Shown: in pieces, positions 24,999 through 32,971 of the stretch | Position numbering within the stretch: position 1 is the first letter of the stretch | Layout: each line of letters opens with the position of its first letter | DNA from: Novosphingobium resinovorum | GTDB lineage: Bacteria; Pseudomonadota; Alphaproteobacteria; Sphingomonadales; Sphingomonadaceae | DNA: 64,000 bases | Direction of reading: 5' to 3' | Assembly (NCBI RefSeq): GCF_001742225.1 | Contig: NZ_CP017079.1 | Coordinates: 3,285 to 67,284, forward strand | The notes under the pieces: model-generated | What the model was told of the DNA's origin: nothing | What the model saw: only the letters and a program-made list of their open reading frames with translations | Database searches by the model: none | Position numbers and translations under genes: made by a program

Positions 24999-25086
24999 TG
25001 TTGAACAGGTGCATGAGCGAGATCGATGGGGCGGCCGAAGAACTGACTGCTGATCTCGCCCCTGCCGGTGCATCGCGAAGCGGTTG

Positions 25087-25974
25087 CTATGCGATAAGCG
25101 CGGCCTTGCTGCTCTCCAGAAAAGCCCGAAGTGGGAGGGGCTGTTGTCCGGAAAGCGTTGCCACGTCATCGGTAACGAGGGAGTTGCTGCCGGTGCGTGC
25201 GTTGGCGTCGAAGGACACCAGAAGCCGCGCGAAGCCCTCCGGGACGCCGGCCGCCTTGATGCCCTCCAGTAACTGCTCGTCGGTGAGGTTGACGACCGGA
25301 ATCTGCTTGCCTGCGACCTCGCCCGCCAATGCGGCGACATCGGTGGTCGTCAGCGCCTCGGGGCCGGTCAACTGATAGGTGATGCTCTCCGTAGAACCGG
25401 ACGCCAGCGAGGCGGCAATAGCGCGAGCGACGTCCTCTCGCGCAATATGAGAGGTCCGGCCTTCGCCTGCCGATGTGTAGAGCGTCCCCATCTTGATCGC
25501 CTGCGGCAAAGTCATCAGGAGATTCTCCTGATACCAGCCATTACGGAAAATCGTGTAGGGACGACCCGTTTCCTTGATCGCTTGCTCGGTGCCATAATGA
25601 TCGGGCGCGAAGAGCACCGGATTACCCGGTTCGGGCGCCAGCATCGAGGTGTAGGCAATATGCGCACCTGCTGTGGCTGCGGCCGAAACGGCTGCAAGAT
25701 GCTGACGCAACCTCTTGCCCGGCTCGCCGACAGCATCCGTGGAGATGATGAGAATGCGATCGGCACCGTCGAAGGCTTGGCCCAGCGACGCTGCGTCGTC
25801 GAAGTCTCCGATCCTCGCCTGGACACCCCTTGCGCTGAGGTCAGACAACTTGCCTGGATCACGGCTCAGCAGGATCAGGCTCTCAGGCGCCACACCTTGG
25901 GTCTCCAGGAGATGGTGAACCACGCGCTGGCCGAGCTGGCCGGTTGCGCCGGTGACGAGGATCGTTTCACTCAT
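25087..25974 (-). CDS. NmrA-like NAD(P)H-dependent reductase (quinone oxidoreductase type 2-like)
   Basis: A 295-residue atypical SDR. The Rossmann motif is TGATGQLGQ near residue 8, then ISTDAVGEPGKR and YTIFRNGWYQENL, a block common in QOR2/azoreductase-like NmrA proteins. It lacks the classical YxxxK. It is divergent from an HxlR-type regulator, a pairing seen often for redox or electrophile-responsive reductases. Confidence 0.85.
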   Translation of the reverse strand: MSETILVTGATGQLGQRVVHHLLETQGVAPESLILLSRDPGKLSDLSARGVQARIGDFDDAASLGQAFDGADRILIISTDAVGEPGKRLRQHLAAVSAAATAGAHIAYTSMLAPEPGNPVLFAPDHYGTEQAIKETGRPYTIFRNGWYQENLLMTLPQAIKMGTLYTSAGEGRTSHIAREDVARAIAASLASGSTESITYQLTGPEALTTTDVAALAGEVAGKQIPVVNLTDEQLLEGIKAAGVPEGFARLLVSFDANARTGSNSLVTDDVATLSGQQPLPLRAFLESSKAALIA

Positions 25975-26001
25975 GAAGGGATATTCCTGCTGCTAGATTA
26001 G

Positions 26002-26016
26002 GTCTCTTATTGAGAC
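26002..26016. promoter_or_regulatory. Operator candidate between the reductase gene and hxlR
   Basis: GTCTC-TTATT-GAGAC is a perfect 5-bp inverted repeat with a 5-bp spacer in the 86-bp divergent promoter region. HxlR-type regulators bind such short palindromes in front of the divergent target gene. Confidence 0.45.
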
Positions 26017-26060
26017 TATGATGTTAAACTGAGTTCAACTCCTGTAAAGAAGGCAGTTTT

Positions 26061-26501
26061 ATGGAAGCTGGTTACGCGAAGGGAACCACCGGCATCGCGG
26101 TGTTCAATGTTGACGGGGGCATGAAGCTCGACGAGATACGTCGCGCGCATGGCGGCAACCTGGATAATTGCCCGGTACGGGACGTCCTGGCCAATCTGAG
26201 CGGCAAATGGTCTTCGCTCCTGCTGATCGTGCTTGCGGAACGCCCGCGCCGTTTCAGCGAGATCCGCCGACTTGTGTTCGACATTTCGCAACGCATGCTG
26301 ACGCAGACCCTGCGTGAATTGCAGAGGGATGGCTACGTTCACAGGCTGGTCGTCCCCAGCACGCCGCCCAAGGTGGAATATAGCCTGACCCCTTTGGGCC
26401 ACTCGATGTTCCAACCCTTGCTGGCCCTTATCGAATGGGCTGACCAGAACCACATGGCTGTGCGTGAGGCTCGAGACCGGTTCGACGCGATAGCTGAATA
26501 G
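26061..26501 (+). CDS. HxlR-family transcriptional regulator
   Basis: A 146-residue winged-helix protein. The key blocks are NCPVRDVLANLSGKWSSLLL (with the Cys often used for redox or electrophile sensing), RRFSEIRRLVFDISQRMLTQ and KVEYSLTPLGHSM. It probably controls the divergent NmrA-like reductase. The first ATG leaves about 20 residues before the domain; later starts are possible. Confidence 0.88.
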   Translation: MEAGYAKGTTGIAVFNVDGGMKLDEIRRAHGGNLDNCPVRDVLANLSGKWSSLLLIVLAERPRRFSEIRRLVFDISQRMLTQTLRELQRDGYVHRLVVPSTPPKVEYSLTPLGHSMFQPLLALIEWADQNHMAVREARDRFDAIAE

Positions 26502-26541
26502 CCGGAATGCGACATGCGGGATTCACGCCTCGTTCTATGTA

Positions 26542-26559
26542 TGATAATGTCCTTTATCA
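26542..26559. promoter_or_regulatory. Inverted repeat upstream of the CopG-like gene
   Basis: TGATAA-TGTCCT-TTATCA lies 67 bp upstream of the CopG-like start at 26626, in an otherwise gene-free stretch. It could be an operator for that protein. Confidence 0.35.
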
Positions 26560-26584
26560 CACACTCATGGCGATCCGATGGAGC

Positions 26585-26594
26585 CGTTTAAACG
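26585..26594. repeat. CGTTTAAACG palindrome, site 4 of 4
   Basis: An intergenic copy between hxlR and the CopG-like gene, at the border between the efflux/redox cargo and the recombinase genes. Confidence 0.7.
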
Positions 26595-26625
26595 GTCCCG
26601 AGATCCACCGCCGAAAGGGAGCGAT

Positions 26626-27021
26626 ATGGACCAGGACGAGGACACGGCTTTCGCCGACAACTATGCCGAGCGCGACCAGGCCAAGGCGCTGCGCGAGCAG
26701 GCCCGCGCGGGCGGCTTGCGCTTCGAGGCGTATCTTACCGGCGATCAGGCCGACTGGCTGTTGGAGCGGATCGAGCGCGGCATGTTCGCCGATCCTTCCG
26801 AGGCGGTGTTCGCGATCGTCAAGAACTTCATCGACATGGAGCCGCACCACGATTTACGCGACGAGCTGCTACGCCGGATATTGGACGGGTCGATAAAGCG
26901 CGGCCTTGAGGACGCGGAGGCTGGCCGCGTCCGCGACGCCGACGAGGTGTTCGACGAGCTGCGCCGCAAGATGGCCGCGCCGCGTCCCGCGCCGGCGCGA
27001 TGGGAGAAGATCGCGCGATGA
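26626..27021 (+). CDS. CopG/ParD-like DNA-binding protein coupled to a recombinase gene
   Basis: A 131-residue, highly charged protein. The central stretch (RFEAYLTGDQADWLLERI, FADPSEAVFAIVKNFI) resembles ParD/CopG antitoxins. The ATG at 26626 has AAGGGAG upstream. The stop overlaps the ATG of the tyrosine recombinase gene (ATGA), so the partner is a recombinase, not a ParE toxin. A role in controlling or assisting recombination is inference. Confidence 0.65.
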   Translation: MDQDEDTAFADNYAERDQAKALREQARAGGLRFEAYLTGDQADWLLERIERGMFADPSEAVFAIVKNFIDMEPHHDLRDELLRRILDGSIKRGLEDAEAGRVRDADEVFDELRRKMAAPRPAPARWEKIAR

Positions 27022-27986
27022 ACCAGCTCGCCCCCCTCCCCGCGCCCGCGCCCGCGCTGGCGTTGCCGGCGCTGATCGCGGCGGCCGACGAGCGCGCGCA
27101 GCTTCGATTCCTTGAGTTCTTCGCCGTCACCATCCGCAATCCGCATACACGCCGCGCCTATGCGCGGGCGGCCGGCGACTTCCTGGCCTGGTGCGAGGCG
27201 CGCGGCGTCGCCTCGCTCGCCCAGGTGCAGCCGCTTCATGTCGCGGCCTGGGTCGAGGCGCTGGGGCGCGAGCTGGCCGCCCCCAGCGTCAAGCAGCAGC
27301 TCGCCGGCGTGCGCCACCTGTTCGACTGGCTGGTGACGGGTCATGCCGTGCCGGCGAACCCGGCCGGATCGGTGCGCGGGCCGGCGCATAGCCAGCGGCG
27401 CGGCAAGACGCCGGTACTGGCCCCCGACGAGGCGCGGCGGTTGCTCGACAGCATCGACGTGACCACCCATGCGGGCCTGCGCGACCGCGCGCTGATCGGT
27501 CTCATGGTCTATAGCTTCGCGCGGATCGGCGCGGCGCTGGCGATGCGGGTCGAGGACGTGTTCATGCAGAATCGGCGGCTATGGGTCCGCCTGCATGAGA
27601 AAGGCGGCAAGCGCCATGAAATGCCCTGCCACCACAATCTAGAGGATTATCTAACCGCCTATATCGACGGTTGCGAGCTGCGCGAGGACCGCAAGGGGCC
27701 GCTATTCCGCACGATCGCGCGCAGCACTAAGCGACTAAGCGATACCCCCCTGCCCCAAGCCAACGCCTTCGCGATGGTGCGCCGGCGCGCGGCGGCGGCC
27801 GGGATCGGGACGGCGATCGGCAACCACAGTTTCCGCGCGACCGGGATCACCACCTATTTGAAGAATGGCGGCACGTTGGAGACGGCCGCGACGATGGCGA
27901 ACCATAGCTCGACGCGCACCACCCAGCTCTATGACCGCCGCCCCGATGACGTGACGCTGGACGAGGTGGAGCGCGTGTTGATCTAG
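27018..27986 (+). CDS. Tyrosine recombinase/integrase
   Basis: A 322-residue phage-integrase-family protein. The N-terminal SAM-like core-binding domain has NPHTRRAYARAAGDFLAWC. The catalytic domain has SFARIGA (Arg I), HSFRATG (His-x-x-Arg) and LYDRR (nucleophile Tyr). Plasmid recombinases of this kind resolve multimers or integrate cassettes. It ends by overlapping the end of the convergent histidine phosphatase gene by a few bases. Confidence 0.88.
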   Translation: MNQLAPLPAPAPALALPALIAAADERAQLRFLEFFAVTIRNPHTRRAYARAAGDFLAWCEARGVASLAQVQPLHVAAWVEALGRELAAPSVKQQLAGVRHLFDWLVTGHAVPANPAGSVRGPAHSQRRGKTPVLAPDEARRLLDSIDVTTHAGLRDRALIGLMVYSFARIGAALAMRVEDVFMQNRRLWVRLHEKGGKRHEMPCHHNLEDYLTAYIDGCELREDRKGPLFRTIARSTKRLSDTPLPQANAFAMVRRRAAAAGIGTAIGNHSFRATGITTYLKNGGTLETAATMANHSSTRTTQLYDRRPDDVTLDEVERVLI

Positions 27987-28300
27987 GCGGCGAGCGCGGG
28001 CGCGCAGGTCCAGCGGTCGCCCTGCCAATGAAACCCTACCCGCTGCGCGTTGCCGATCGCGGGCGGCTCGCCCTTGCGCCAGAAAGCGCGCATCTTGGCC
28101 CGATCGTCCAGATGGGCGTCGGCGACGATCGCGCGCGCGGCCTGGATGAACTGCCCATGCCCGAACACATAGGCCAGCGATCCCGCAGGCATGGCGGCGA
28201 GGCGCGTTAGCGCCGCCTCGCAGCGCCGTAACAGGGTGCTGAAACTCTCCGCCCCTTCCCCGTCGCAGTAGTCAGGATCGGCCTCGCGCCAATAGCGTTC
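27983..28300 (-). pseudogene. Histidine phosphatase family protein, C-terminal part
   Basis: This is the C-terminal half of the gene started at 46-353. It holds the second catalytic histidine in YVFGHGQF and ends APALAA with a TAG at 27983. Upstream codons (RYWREADPDYC ... RRCEAAL) are open up to base 28300, where the transposon repeat begins. Across the CGTTC duplication the frame joins exactly to the N-terminal half. Neither half can make an active enzyme alone. Confidence 0.9.
28296..28300. repeat. Candidate 5-bp target-site duplication CGTTC (pairs with 46-50)
   Basis: Directly outside the transposon repeat that begins at 28301. The other end of this transposon is flanked by AGCTT (32657-32661), which does not match, so the duplication belongs to the pair of ends at 45 and 28301. 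Confidence 0.85.
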
Positions 28301-28340
28301 GGGGTTTGAGTATCAACGGAACAGAAAACCTACATAAGGG
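28301..28340. repeat. Left terminal inverted repeat of the Tn3-family transposon
   Basis: 40 bp starting GGGG and ending ACATAAGGG. The inverse copy is at 32617-32656 with a single difference (T at the position where the right end has G on the same strand). Confidence 0.93.
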
Positions 28341-28372
28341 ATCAGCCGACTTTTCCCGCATAGCTCGGTTAG

Positions 28373-28765
28373 TTAGCGCCAGCTATCCAGGTCCTTGATC
28401 ATTTTCCTGTGACATTTGAGGTGATGCTTCATCAGCCTGATGTCGTGGAGGTAATCCTGCTCCGGCCGAAACTCGTAATCCGGATCGATGTAGAATCGGT
28501 TTCGGGTAAAGCACTCGAACAGATTGATGCCGTCCCAGGTGTCGATAACCTGTTCGAGGCTTTTCGCCATATGATGCAACGGCGAACCAGGTCCATTCTC
28601 ATCCCTCATCTTATGAAGGCGCAAATGGATGTGTTGCAGCATGTCGGTCCGCATGTAGCTGTTCAAAAGCATGAGCGAGTGGGTCGGTGTCTTCGGAACA
28701 GCAAAGCCCATTTTATCTTCTGGCGGCAGGTCCGCGACATCCTGGTGGTCGTCGTTGTCAGTCAT
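28373..28765 (-). CDS. Hypothetical passenger protein of the Tn3-family transposon
   Basis: A 130-residue protein, Met- and His-rich (LMLLNSYMRTDMLQHIHLRL, IRLMKHHLKCHRKMIKDL). No family recognised. It is transcribed away from the resolvase gene, so its promoter lies in or near the res region. The start at 28765 (MTDNDDHQDV) is preferred over one 17 codons upstream. Confidence 0.55.
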   Translation of the reverse strand: MTDNDDHQDVADLPPEDKMGFAVPKTPTHSLMLLNSYMRTDMLQHIHLRLHKMRDENGPGSPLHHMAKSLEQVIDTWDGINLFECFTRNRFYIDPDYEFRPEQDYLHDIRLMKHHLKCHRKMIKDLDSWR

Positions 28766-28819
28766 CACGTTTCGCTCGCAAGAGATTTTCCCCCATGCTC
28801 CACCGGTGGCATCCACAAA

Positions 28820-28975
28820 AGCCTTGCCTGAACGTCACAACAAACCCCGGTTTGATGCGAAGCGGGCCGGCGATTACGATCGGACCGCTGGATGACCCTC
28901 AATCTCACATCTACCCATCCAGAAACCTATAGCCGGTAAACCCATCCTTCGATAGATTAATGCAAGAAGGAGCGG
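28820..28975. promoter_or_regulatory. Probable res site / divergent promoter of the transposon
   Basis: The gap between the passenger gene and the resolvase gene, where Tn3-family elements carry res and the divergent promoters. It has AT-richer segments (28905-28970), including ATCCTTCGATAGATTAATGC before the resolvase start. Subsite boundaries were not resolved by eye. Confidence 0.5.
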
Positions 28976-28981
28976 GCGTCG

Positions 28982-29599
28982 ATGCTGATCGGATATATGC
29001 GGGTGTCGACAGGCGAGCAAAATCTCGATCTACAACGCGATGCGCTGGATCGTGCCGGATGCGACCGGGTATTCGACGACGTGTGCTCGGGCCGTGCGAC
29101 CGAACGGGCTGGGCTCGACAAGGCACTCGACATCATGCGTGATGGCGACACCCTCGTAGTCTGGAAGCTCGACCGGATCGGACGGTCGCTACCCCACGTC
29201 GTTGGGCTGGTCGGCGATCTGCAGAAGCGCGGGATCGGCCTTAAGGTGCTGACCGGCGATATCGACACGACGACCGTTACGGGCCGGTTGGTGTTCGGTA
29301 TTTTCGCTACCCTGGCCGAGTTCGAGCGCGATCTGACCCATGAGCGTACAATGGCGGGGCTGGCCGCGGCCAGGGCGCGAGGCCGTGCAGGTGGTCGGCC
29401 GCGGGTCATGACGAAGCAGAAGCTGAAGGCCGCGATGGCGCTGACGGCGGATCGCGACAATGCCGCACGCGATGTTGCACTCCAACTCGGCGTGTCAGTG
29501 TCGACGCTTTATGCTTATGTCGATGCGAAAGGTCAGCCGCGAGAGCGGGCCAGCGAATTGCTGGGCAAGCGCGGGGTTCGGCCTAAAATAGCAGCATAG
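28982..29599 (+). CDS. tnpR: Serine resolvase TnpR
   Basis: A 205-residue resolvase. The catalytic serine is in YMRVSTGEQ (Ser near residue 9), then WKLDRIGRSLPH, FGIFATLAEFERDLTHERT and a C-terminal HTH with RDVALQLGVSVSTLYAYV. It resolves cointegrates at res. The ATG at 28982 has AAGGAG upstream. If the molecule is a Tn3 cointegrate, either this resolvase has not yet acted or the partner copy lacks a matching res. Confidence 0.92.
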   Translation: MLIGYMRVSTGEQNLDLQRDALDRAGCDRVFDDVCSGRATERAGLDKALDIMRDGDTLVVWKLDRIGRSLPHVVGLVGDLQKRGIGLKVLTGDIDTTTVTGRLVFGIFATLAEFERDLTHERTMAGLAAARARGRAGGRPRVMTKQKLKAAMALTADRDNAARDVALQLGVSVSTLYAYVDAKGQPRERASELLGKRGVRPKIAA

Positions 29600-29607
29600 G
29601 CCGAGCA

Positions 29608-32600
29608 GTGCCGGTCAGCTTTCTCTCGGACGAGCAGGCACGGCGCTATGGTCGCTTCGCCGGCGATCCTACATCGGACCAGTTGGCGCGCCATTTTCAT
29701 CTCGACGATGCAGACCGGATGTTCATCGGCGCGCACCGCGGCGATCACAACAGGCTCGGCGTTGCGGTACAGCTTGGCTCTTTGCGGTTGCTCGGTACCT
29801 TTCTCGAAGATCCGGCACAGACACCGGCGTCGGTCATGCGGTTCGCAGGCAGCCAGCTGGCGATCGACGAGCCGTGCGAACGGATGGCGCAATATTGCGC
29901 GACCAAGGGACGATGGCGGCACGGCCCGCGCATCCGCGACCATTATGGCTACCAGGTTTTCTCCGATCCACGCATCGCGTTCCGATTGCATCGTTTCCTG
30001 TACGCGCTGTGCTGGACGGGCACCGATCGGCCATCGGCGCTCTTCGATGCAGCGGCGACGTGGCTGATTGAATCCAAGGTGCTGTTGCCAGGGCTGTCCG
30101 TCCTCGAGCGCGATATCGCACGAGTCCGCACACGGGTCGCCACACACGTTCATCGCCGTCTCATCGACAGGCTGACGTCAGAGCAACGCGCCCGGCTCGA
30201 CACGCTGGTCGCCGTTATTGGCGACGGGCGGCAAAGCCCGCTCGATCGACTGCGTGACGGTCCATACCTGCAAAGCGGACCCGAGATCAGCCGCGCCGTT
30301 GATCGCCTTACCGAAATCCGCACGTTCACAGCGGGCTTGCCCGAACTTGACCGGGTGCCACCCGGCAAGGCGGTCGCATTGGCGCGATTTGCCGGTGCGG
30401 CGCGGGCGCAGGCGGTGGCCCGCCTCCCCGACGATCGGCGCGCTGCCACCCTCGTCGCGTTCATCCGCACCCTCGAAGCGTCGGCCAGCGACGATGTCAT
30501 CGACCTGTTCGACGTCGTGTCGACCAGAATGTTTTCCAACGCGCGCATCAACGCCAGGGATGCTCGGATGCGTTCGCTGCGTGATCTCGATGCCGCATCG
30601 CTCCGGCTTCGCGATGCCGGCGTCGTGCTGCTCGATGATAGCATCAGCGATGCGCAGGTGCGCGCGGCCGTGTTCGCGCTCGTCGACCGGGCAGCGCTGA
30701 CCGACGCCGTCGCACAGGTGAACCTTCTCGCGCGGCCGAACGACGAGAGCTATTTTGTCGAGTTGCGCCAGCAGGCCGGGACGATGCGCTATCTGCCGAA
30801 GATGCTGGCAGCGCTCGATCTTGCAGCCGCGCCCGCAGGACAGCCGCTGCTCGACGCGGTCGACCACCTGCGAAGAGTTCACAGGGGCGAGAAGCGCCGT
30901 GGACCGCCACCAACATCGTTCGTCCCCAAGGGGTGGGCGCGCCAGTTGAAGAGTGATGACGGTACATTCGATCTGACCGGATACCGGCTTTGTACGCTCG
31001 ACCGGCTACGCCGCGCCATTCGCCGTCGCGACGTCTTTCCTGTTCGCTCGCTTCGCTACGCCGACCCGCGCAAAGGCCTGCTGACAGGAGCCGCCTGGGA
31101 AGCGGCGCGACCGACGGTATGCCGCACGGTCGGCGTGGCGGTCGCTGGCGACGAGGAGATCGCCAGGCTGTCCGCGCGGCTCGATCTCGCCTACCGCGAG
31201 ACAGCGGCGCGCGTACCGGACAACGATGCCGTGACCATCACGAAAACGGCGAGCGGCGCCGACCTGTCGATCGCACCGCTCGACAGGATCGACGAGCCAC
31301 TCAGCCTCACCGATCTCCATAGGGCAATCGACGCGCGCTTGCCGCAGCTGGATCTTCCCGAGCTGATCCTGGAGATGCATGCGCGAACCGGTTTCGCGGC
31401 GGCGTTCACGCATGCCAGCGAAGGCAATGCACGCGCCGAGGATATAGCGACGACGATCTGCGCGGTGCTTGTCGCGGAGGCCACCAATACCGGATTCGAA
31501 CCGCTTGTCCGTCCCGAGGTGTCCGCGCTGCGCCGGTCACGGTTGAGCTGGGTGAAGCAGAACTTCATCCGCGCCGAGACGCTGACCACAGCCAACGCGC
31601 TGCTGGTCGCGGCCCATAACAGGATACCACTGGCCCGCGTTTGGGGCAGCGGCGAGGTCGCCTCTGCCGATGGACTGCGTTTCACCGTGCCAGTCCGCAC
31701 GATCCACGCCGGCCCAAACCCGCGCTATTTCGGGCGCGAACGCGGCATCACCTGGTACAATCTGGTTTCTGATCGCTTTTCCGGGCTGAATGCTCTGACG
31801 GTGCCCGGCACGTTGCGCGACAGCCTCTATCTGCTTGCCGTCGTGCTCGACCAGGAAACCGAATTGCGGCCAGGCGAGATCATGACCGACACAGCCGGCT
31901 ACACCGACACGATCTTCGGCATTTTTCACCTGCTCGGGCTCCAGTTCTCGCCGCGCATCGCCGACATTGGCGGCGCGCGGTTCTGGCGTGTCGATGGCAA
32001 GGCCGATTATGGCGTGCTGGATGACCTCGCCGCGAATAGGATCAACACCAGGCTGATTGTCGAACATTGGGATGATCTCCTTCGACTGGCCGGATCGCTC
32101 AAACTCGGCGTCGTGCGCGCGACCGATCTCACCCGTGTCCTTCAGACCAATGATCGCCCCACCAGGCTGGCACGTGCCCTTCAGGAGCTTGGCCGCCTCA
32201 TCAAGTCACTCTACATGCTGCGGTTCATCGACGACGAAACCTACCGGCGCCGGATCCTGGTCCAGCTCAATCGCGGCGAGAGCCGCCACCTGCTTGCCCG
32301 CACCATATTCCACGGCAAGCGCGGTGAACTTCGCCAGCGCTACCGCGAAGGGCAGGAGGATCAGCTCGGCGCGCTCGGGCTCGTCGTCAACCTGGTCGTG
32401 CTCTGGAACACGATCTACATCGACGCGGCGGTCAGCCAGCTACGCGCCGAAGGCCATGTGATCCTGGACGAGGACGTCGCCCGCCTCTCGCCGCTTGGTT
32501 CCAGGCACATCAACATGCTCGGGCGCTATGCCTTCACCATTCCCGACATCGTGGCGCGCGGCGAGTTGAGGCCGCTACGCGATCCTGGTGCCACAGGTAT

Positions 32601-32613
32601 CGACGATGCTTGA
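29608..32613 (+). CDS. tnpA: Tn3-family transposase TnpA
   Basis: A 1001-residue DDE transposase. The start codon is GTG (29608), nine bases after the tnpR stop. The N-terminus has FLSDEQARRYGRFAGDPT. The catalytic domain has TWYNLVSDRFSGLNA, ... TDTAGYTD (Asp) and LRAEGHVILDEDVARLSPL near the end. The size is standard for the family. The gene ends three bases before the right inverted repeat. Confidence 0.95.
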   Translation: MPVSFLSDEQARRYGRFAGDPTSDQLARHFHLDDADRMFIGAHRGDHNRLGVAVQLGSLRLLGTFLEDPAQTPASVMRFAGSQLAIDEPCERMAQYCATKGRWRHGPRIRDHYGYQVFSDPRIAFRLHRFLYALCWTGTDRPSALFDAAATWLIESKVLLPGLSVLERDIARVRTRVATHVHRRLIDRLTSEQRARLDTLVAVIGDGRQSPLDRLRDGPYLQSGPEISRAVDRLTEIRTFTAGLPELDRVPPGKAVALARFAGAARAQAVARLPDDRRAATLVAFIRTLEASASDDVIDLFDVVSTRMFSNARINARDARMRSLRDLDAASLRLRDAGVVLLDDSISDAQVRAAVFALVDRAALTDAVAQVNLLARPNDESYFVELRQQAGTMRYLPKMLAALDLAAAPAGQPLLDAVDHLRRVHRGEKRRGPPPTSFVPKGWARQLKSDDGTFDLTGYRLCTLDRLRRAIRRRDVFPVRSLRYADPRKGLLTGAAWEAARPTVCRTVGVAVAGDEEIARLSARLDLAYRETAARVPDNDAVTITKTASGADLSIAPLDRIDEPLSLTDLHRAIDARLPQLDLPELILEMHARTGFAAAFTHASEGNARAEDIATTICAVLVAEATNTGFEPLVRPEVSALRRSRLSWVKQNFIRAETLTTANALLVAAHNRIPLARVWGSGEVASADGLRFTVPVRTIHAGPNPRYFGRERGITWYNLVSDRFSGLNALTVPGTLRDSLYLLAVVLDQETELRPGEIMTDTAGYTDTIFGIFHLLGLQFSPRIADIGGARFWRVDGKADYGVLDDLAANRINTRLIVEHWDDLLRLAGSLKLGVVRATDLTRVLQTNDRPTRLARALQELGRLIKSLYMLRFIDDETYRRRILVQLNRGESRHLLARTIFHGKRGELRQRYREGQEDQLGALGLVVNLVVLWNTIYIDAAVSQLRAEGHVILDEDVARLSPLGSRHINMLGRYAFTIPDIVARGELRPLRDPGATGIDDA

Positions 32614-32616
32614 AGC

Positions 32617-32656
32617 CCCTTATGTAGGTTTTCTGTTCCGTTGCTACTCAAACCCC
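32617..32656. repeat. Right terminal inverted repeat of the Tn3-family transposon
   Basis: 40 bp, inverse of 28301-28340 with one mismatch. The flank outside is AGCTT. Confidence 0.93.
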
Positions 32657-32678
32657 AGCTTGGGGCCGACTGGGCCTT

Positions 32679-32700
32679 ATAAGCGTGCGCGCACGCTTAT
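32679..32700. promoter_or_regulatory. 22-bp palindrome sharing its arms with the operator-like site at 62607-62626
   Basis: The core is TAAGCGTG-CGCG-CACGCTTA (32680-32699), extended by an A/T pair at the ends. The same 8-bp arms with another 4-bp spacer (TCAA) stand in front of a ribbon-helix-helix gene at 62607-62626. Confidence 0.65.
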
Positions 32701-32807
32701 TCTTGCCAACCCCTTAAACTTGAGCCAGTTATGACGCGCTGATTCCGCCTTGGAGTCGGCGATTCATCTGTTGCGTGCGGGGTGGCTCCCCGAGGCGACA
32801 GGGCAAC

Positions 32808-32872
32808 AAAAAACCCTCGCTTGGCTGAGCGAGGGCTGTTTGTGCCACCGAAGGTGAGCGCGTCTAACTTGG
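32808..32872 (-). ncRNA. Candidate antisense (countertranscribed) RNA controlling rep of replicon B
   Basis: On the minus strand, TTGACT (32906-32901) and GATAAA (32883-32878) are spaced by 17 bp, a good sigma-70-type promoter. Transcription would start near 32872 and end at the stem-loop CCCTCGCT / AGCGAGGG followed by six T (32813-32808), giving an RNA of about 65 nt. It would be complementary to the leader of the candidate rep gene at 32972, as in many antisense-controlled plasmids. Confidence 0.55.
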
Positions 32873-32971
32873 CTCCCTTTATCGGTGGTGCGGCAGCGAA
32901 AGTCAATCTCGAAAGCGTGCTTTCGGGAGCGATGGCGCTTGGCCTCGCGGGACCGACGAAGGGAGGTCCGC

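Larger units (their letters stand above)
28301..32656 (+). mobile_element. Tn3-family transposon (4356 bp) with resolvase, transposase and one passenger
   Basis: 40-bp terminal inverted repeats begin GGGGTTTGAG at 28301 and end CTCAAACCCC at 32656, with one mismatch between them. Inside are a minus-strand passenger gene, a plus-strand serine resolvase gene and a plus-strand 1001-residue transposase gene. The ends are flanked by different 5-mers (CGTTC and AGCTT), so this copy has no target duplication of its own. That fits a replicon fusion in which one transposon copy stands at each junction. Confidence 0.93.
32657..32971. promoter_or_regulatory. Replication-control region of replicon B
   Basis: About 315 bp between the transposon and the candidate rep gene. 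It contains a 22-bp palindrome (32679-32700), a stem-loop with a minus-strand T run (32808-32837), a minus-strand promoter-like pair (32901-32906 and 32878-32883) and a small hairpin CGAAAG-CGTG-CTTTCG near 32910. Together these suggest a short antisense RNA and a structured leader ahead of the gene at 32972. Confidence 0.6.

Noticed and set aside
24834..25340. 168-codon minus-strand frame after the tetR gene
   Set aside because: Ser/Arg-rich product without a motif, running partly opposite the NmrA-like gene in another frame; no credible start.
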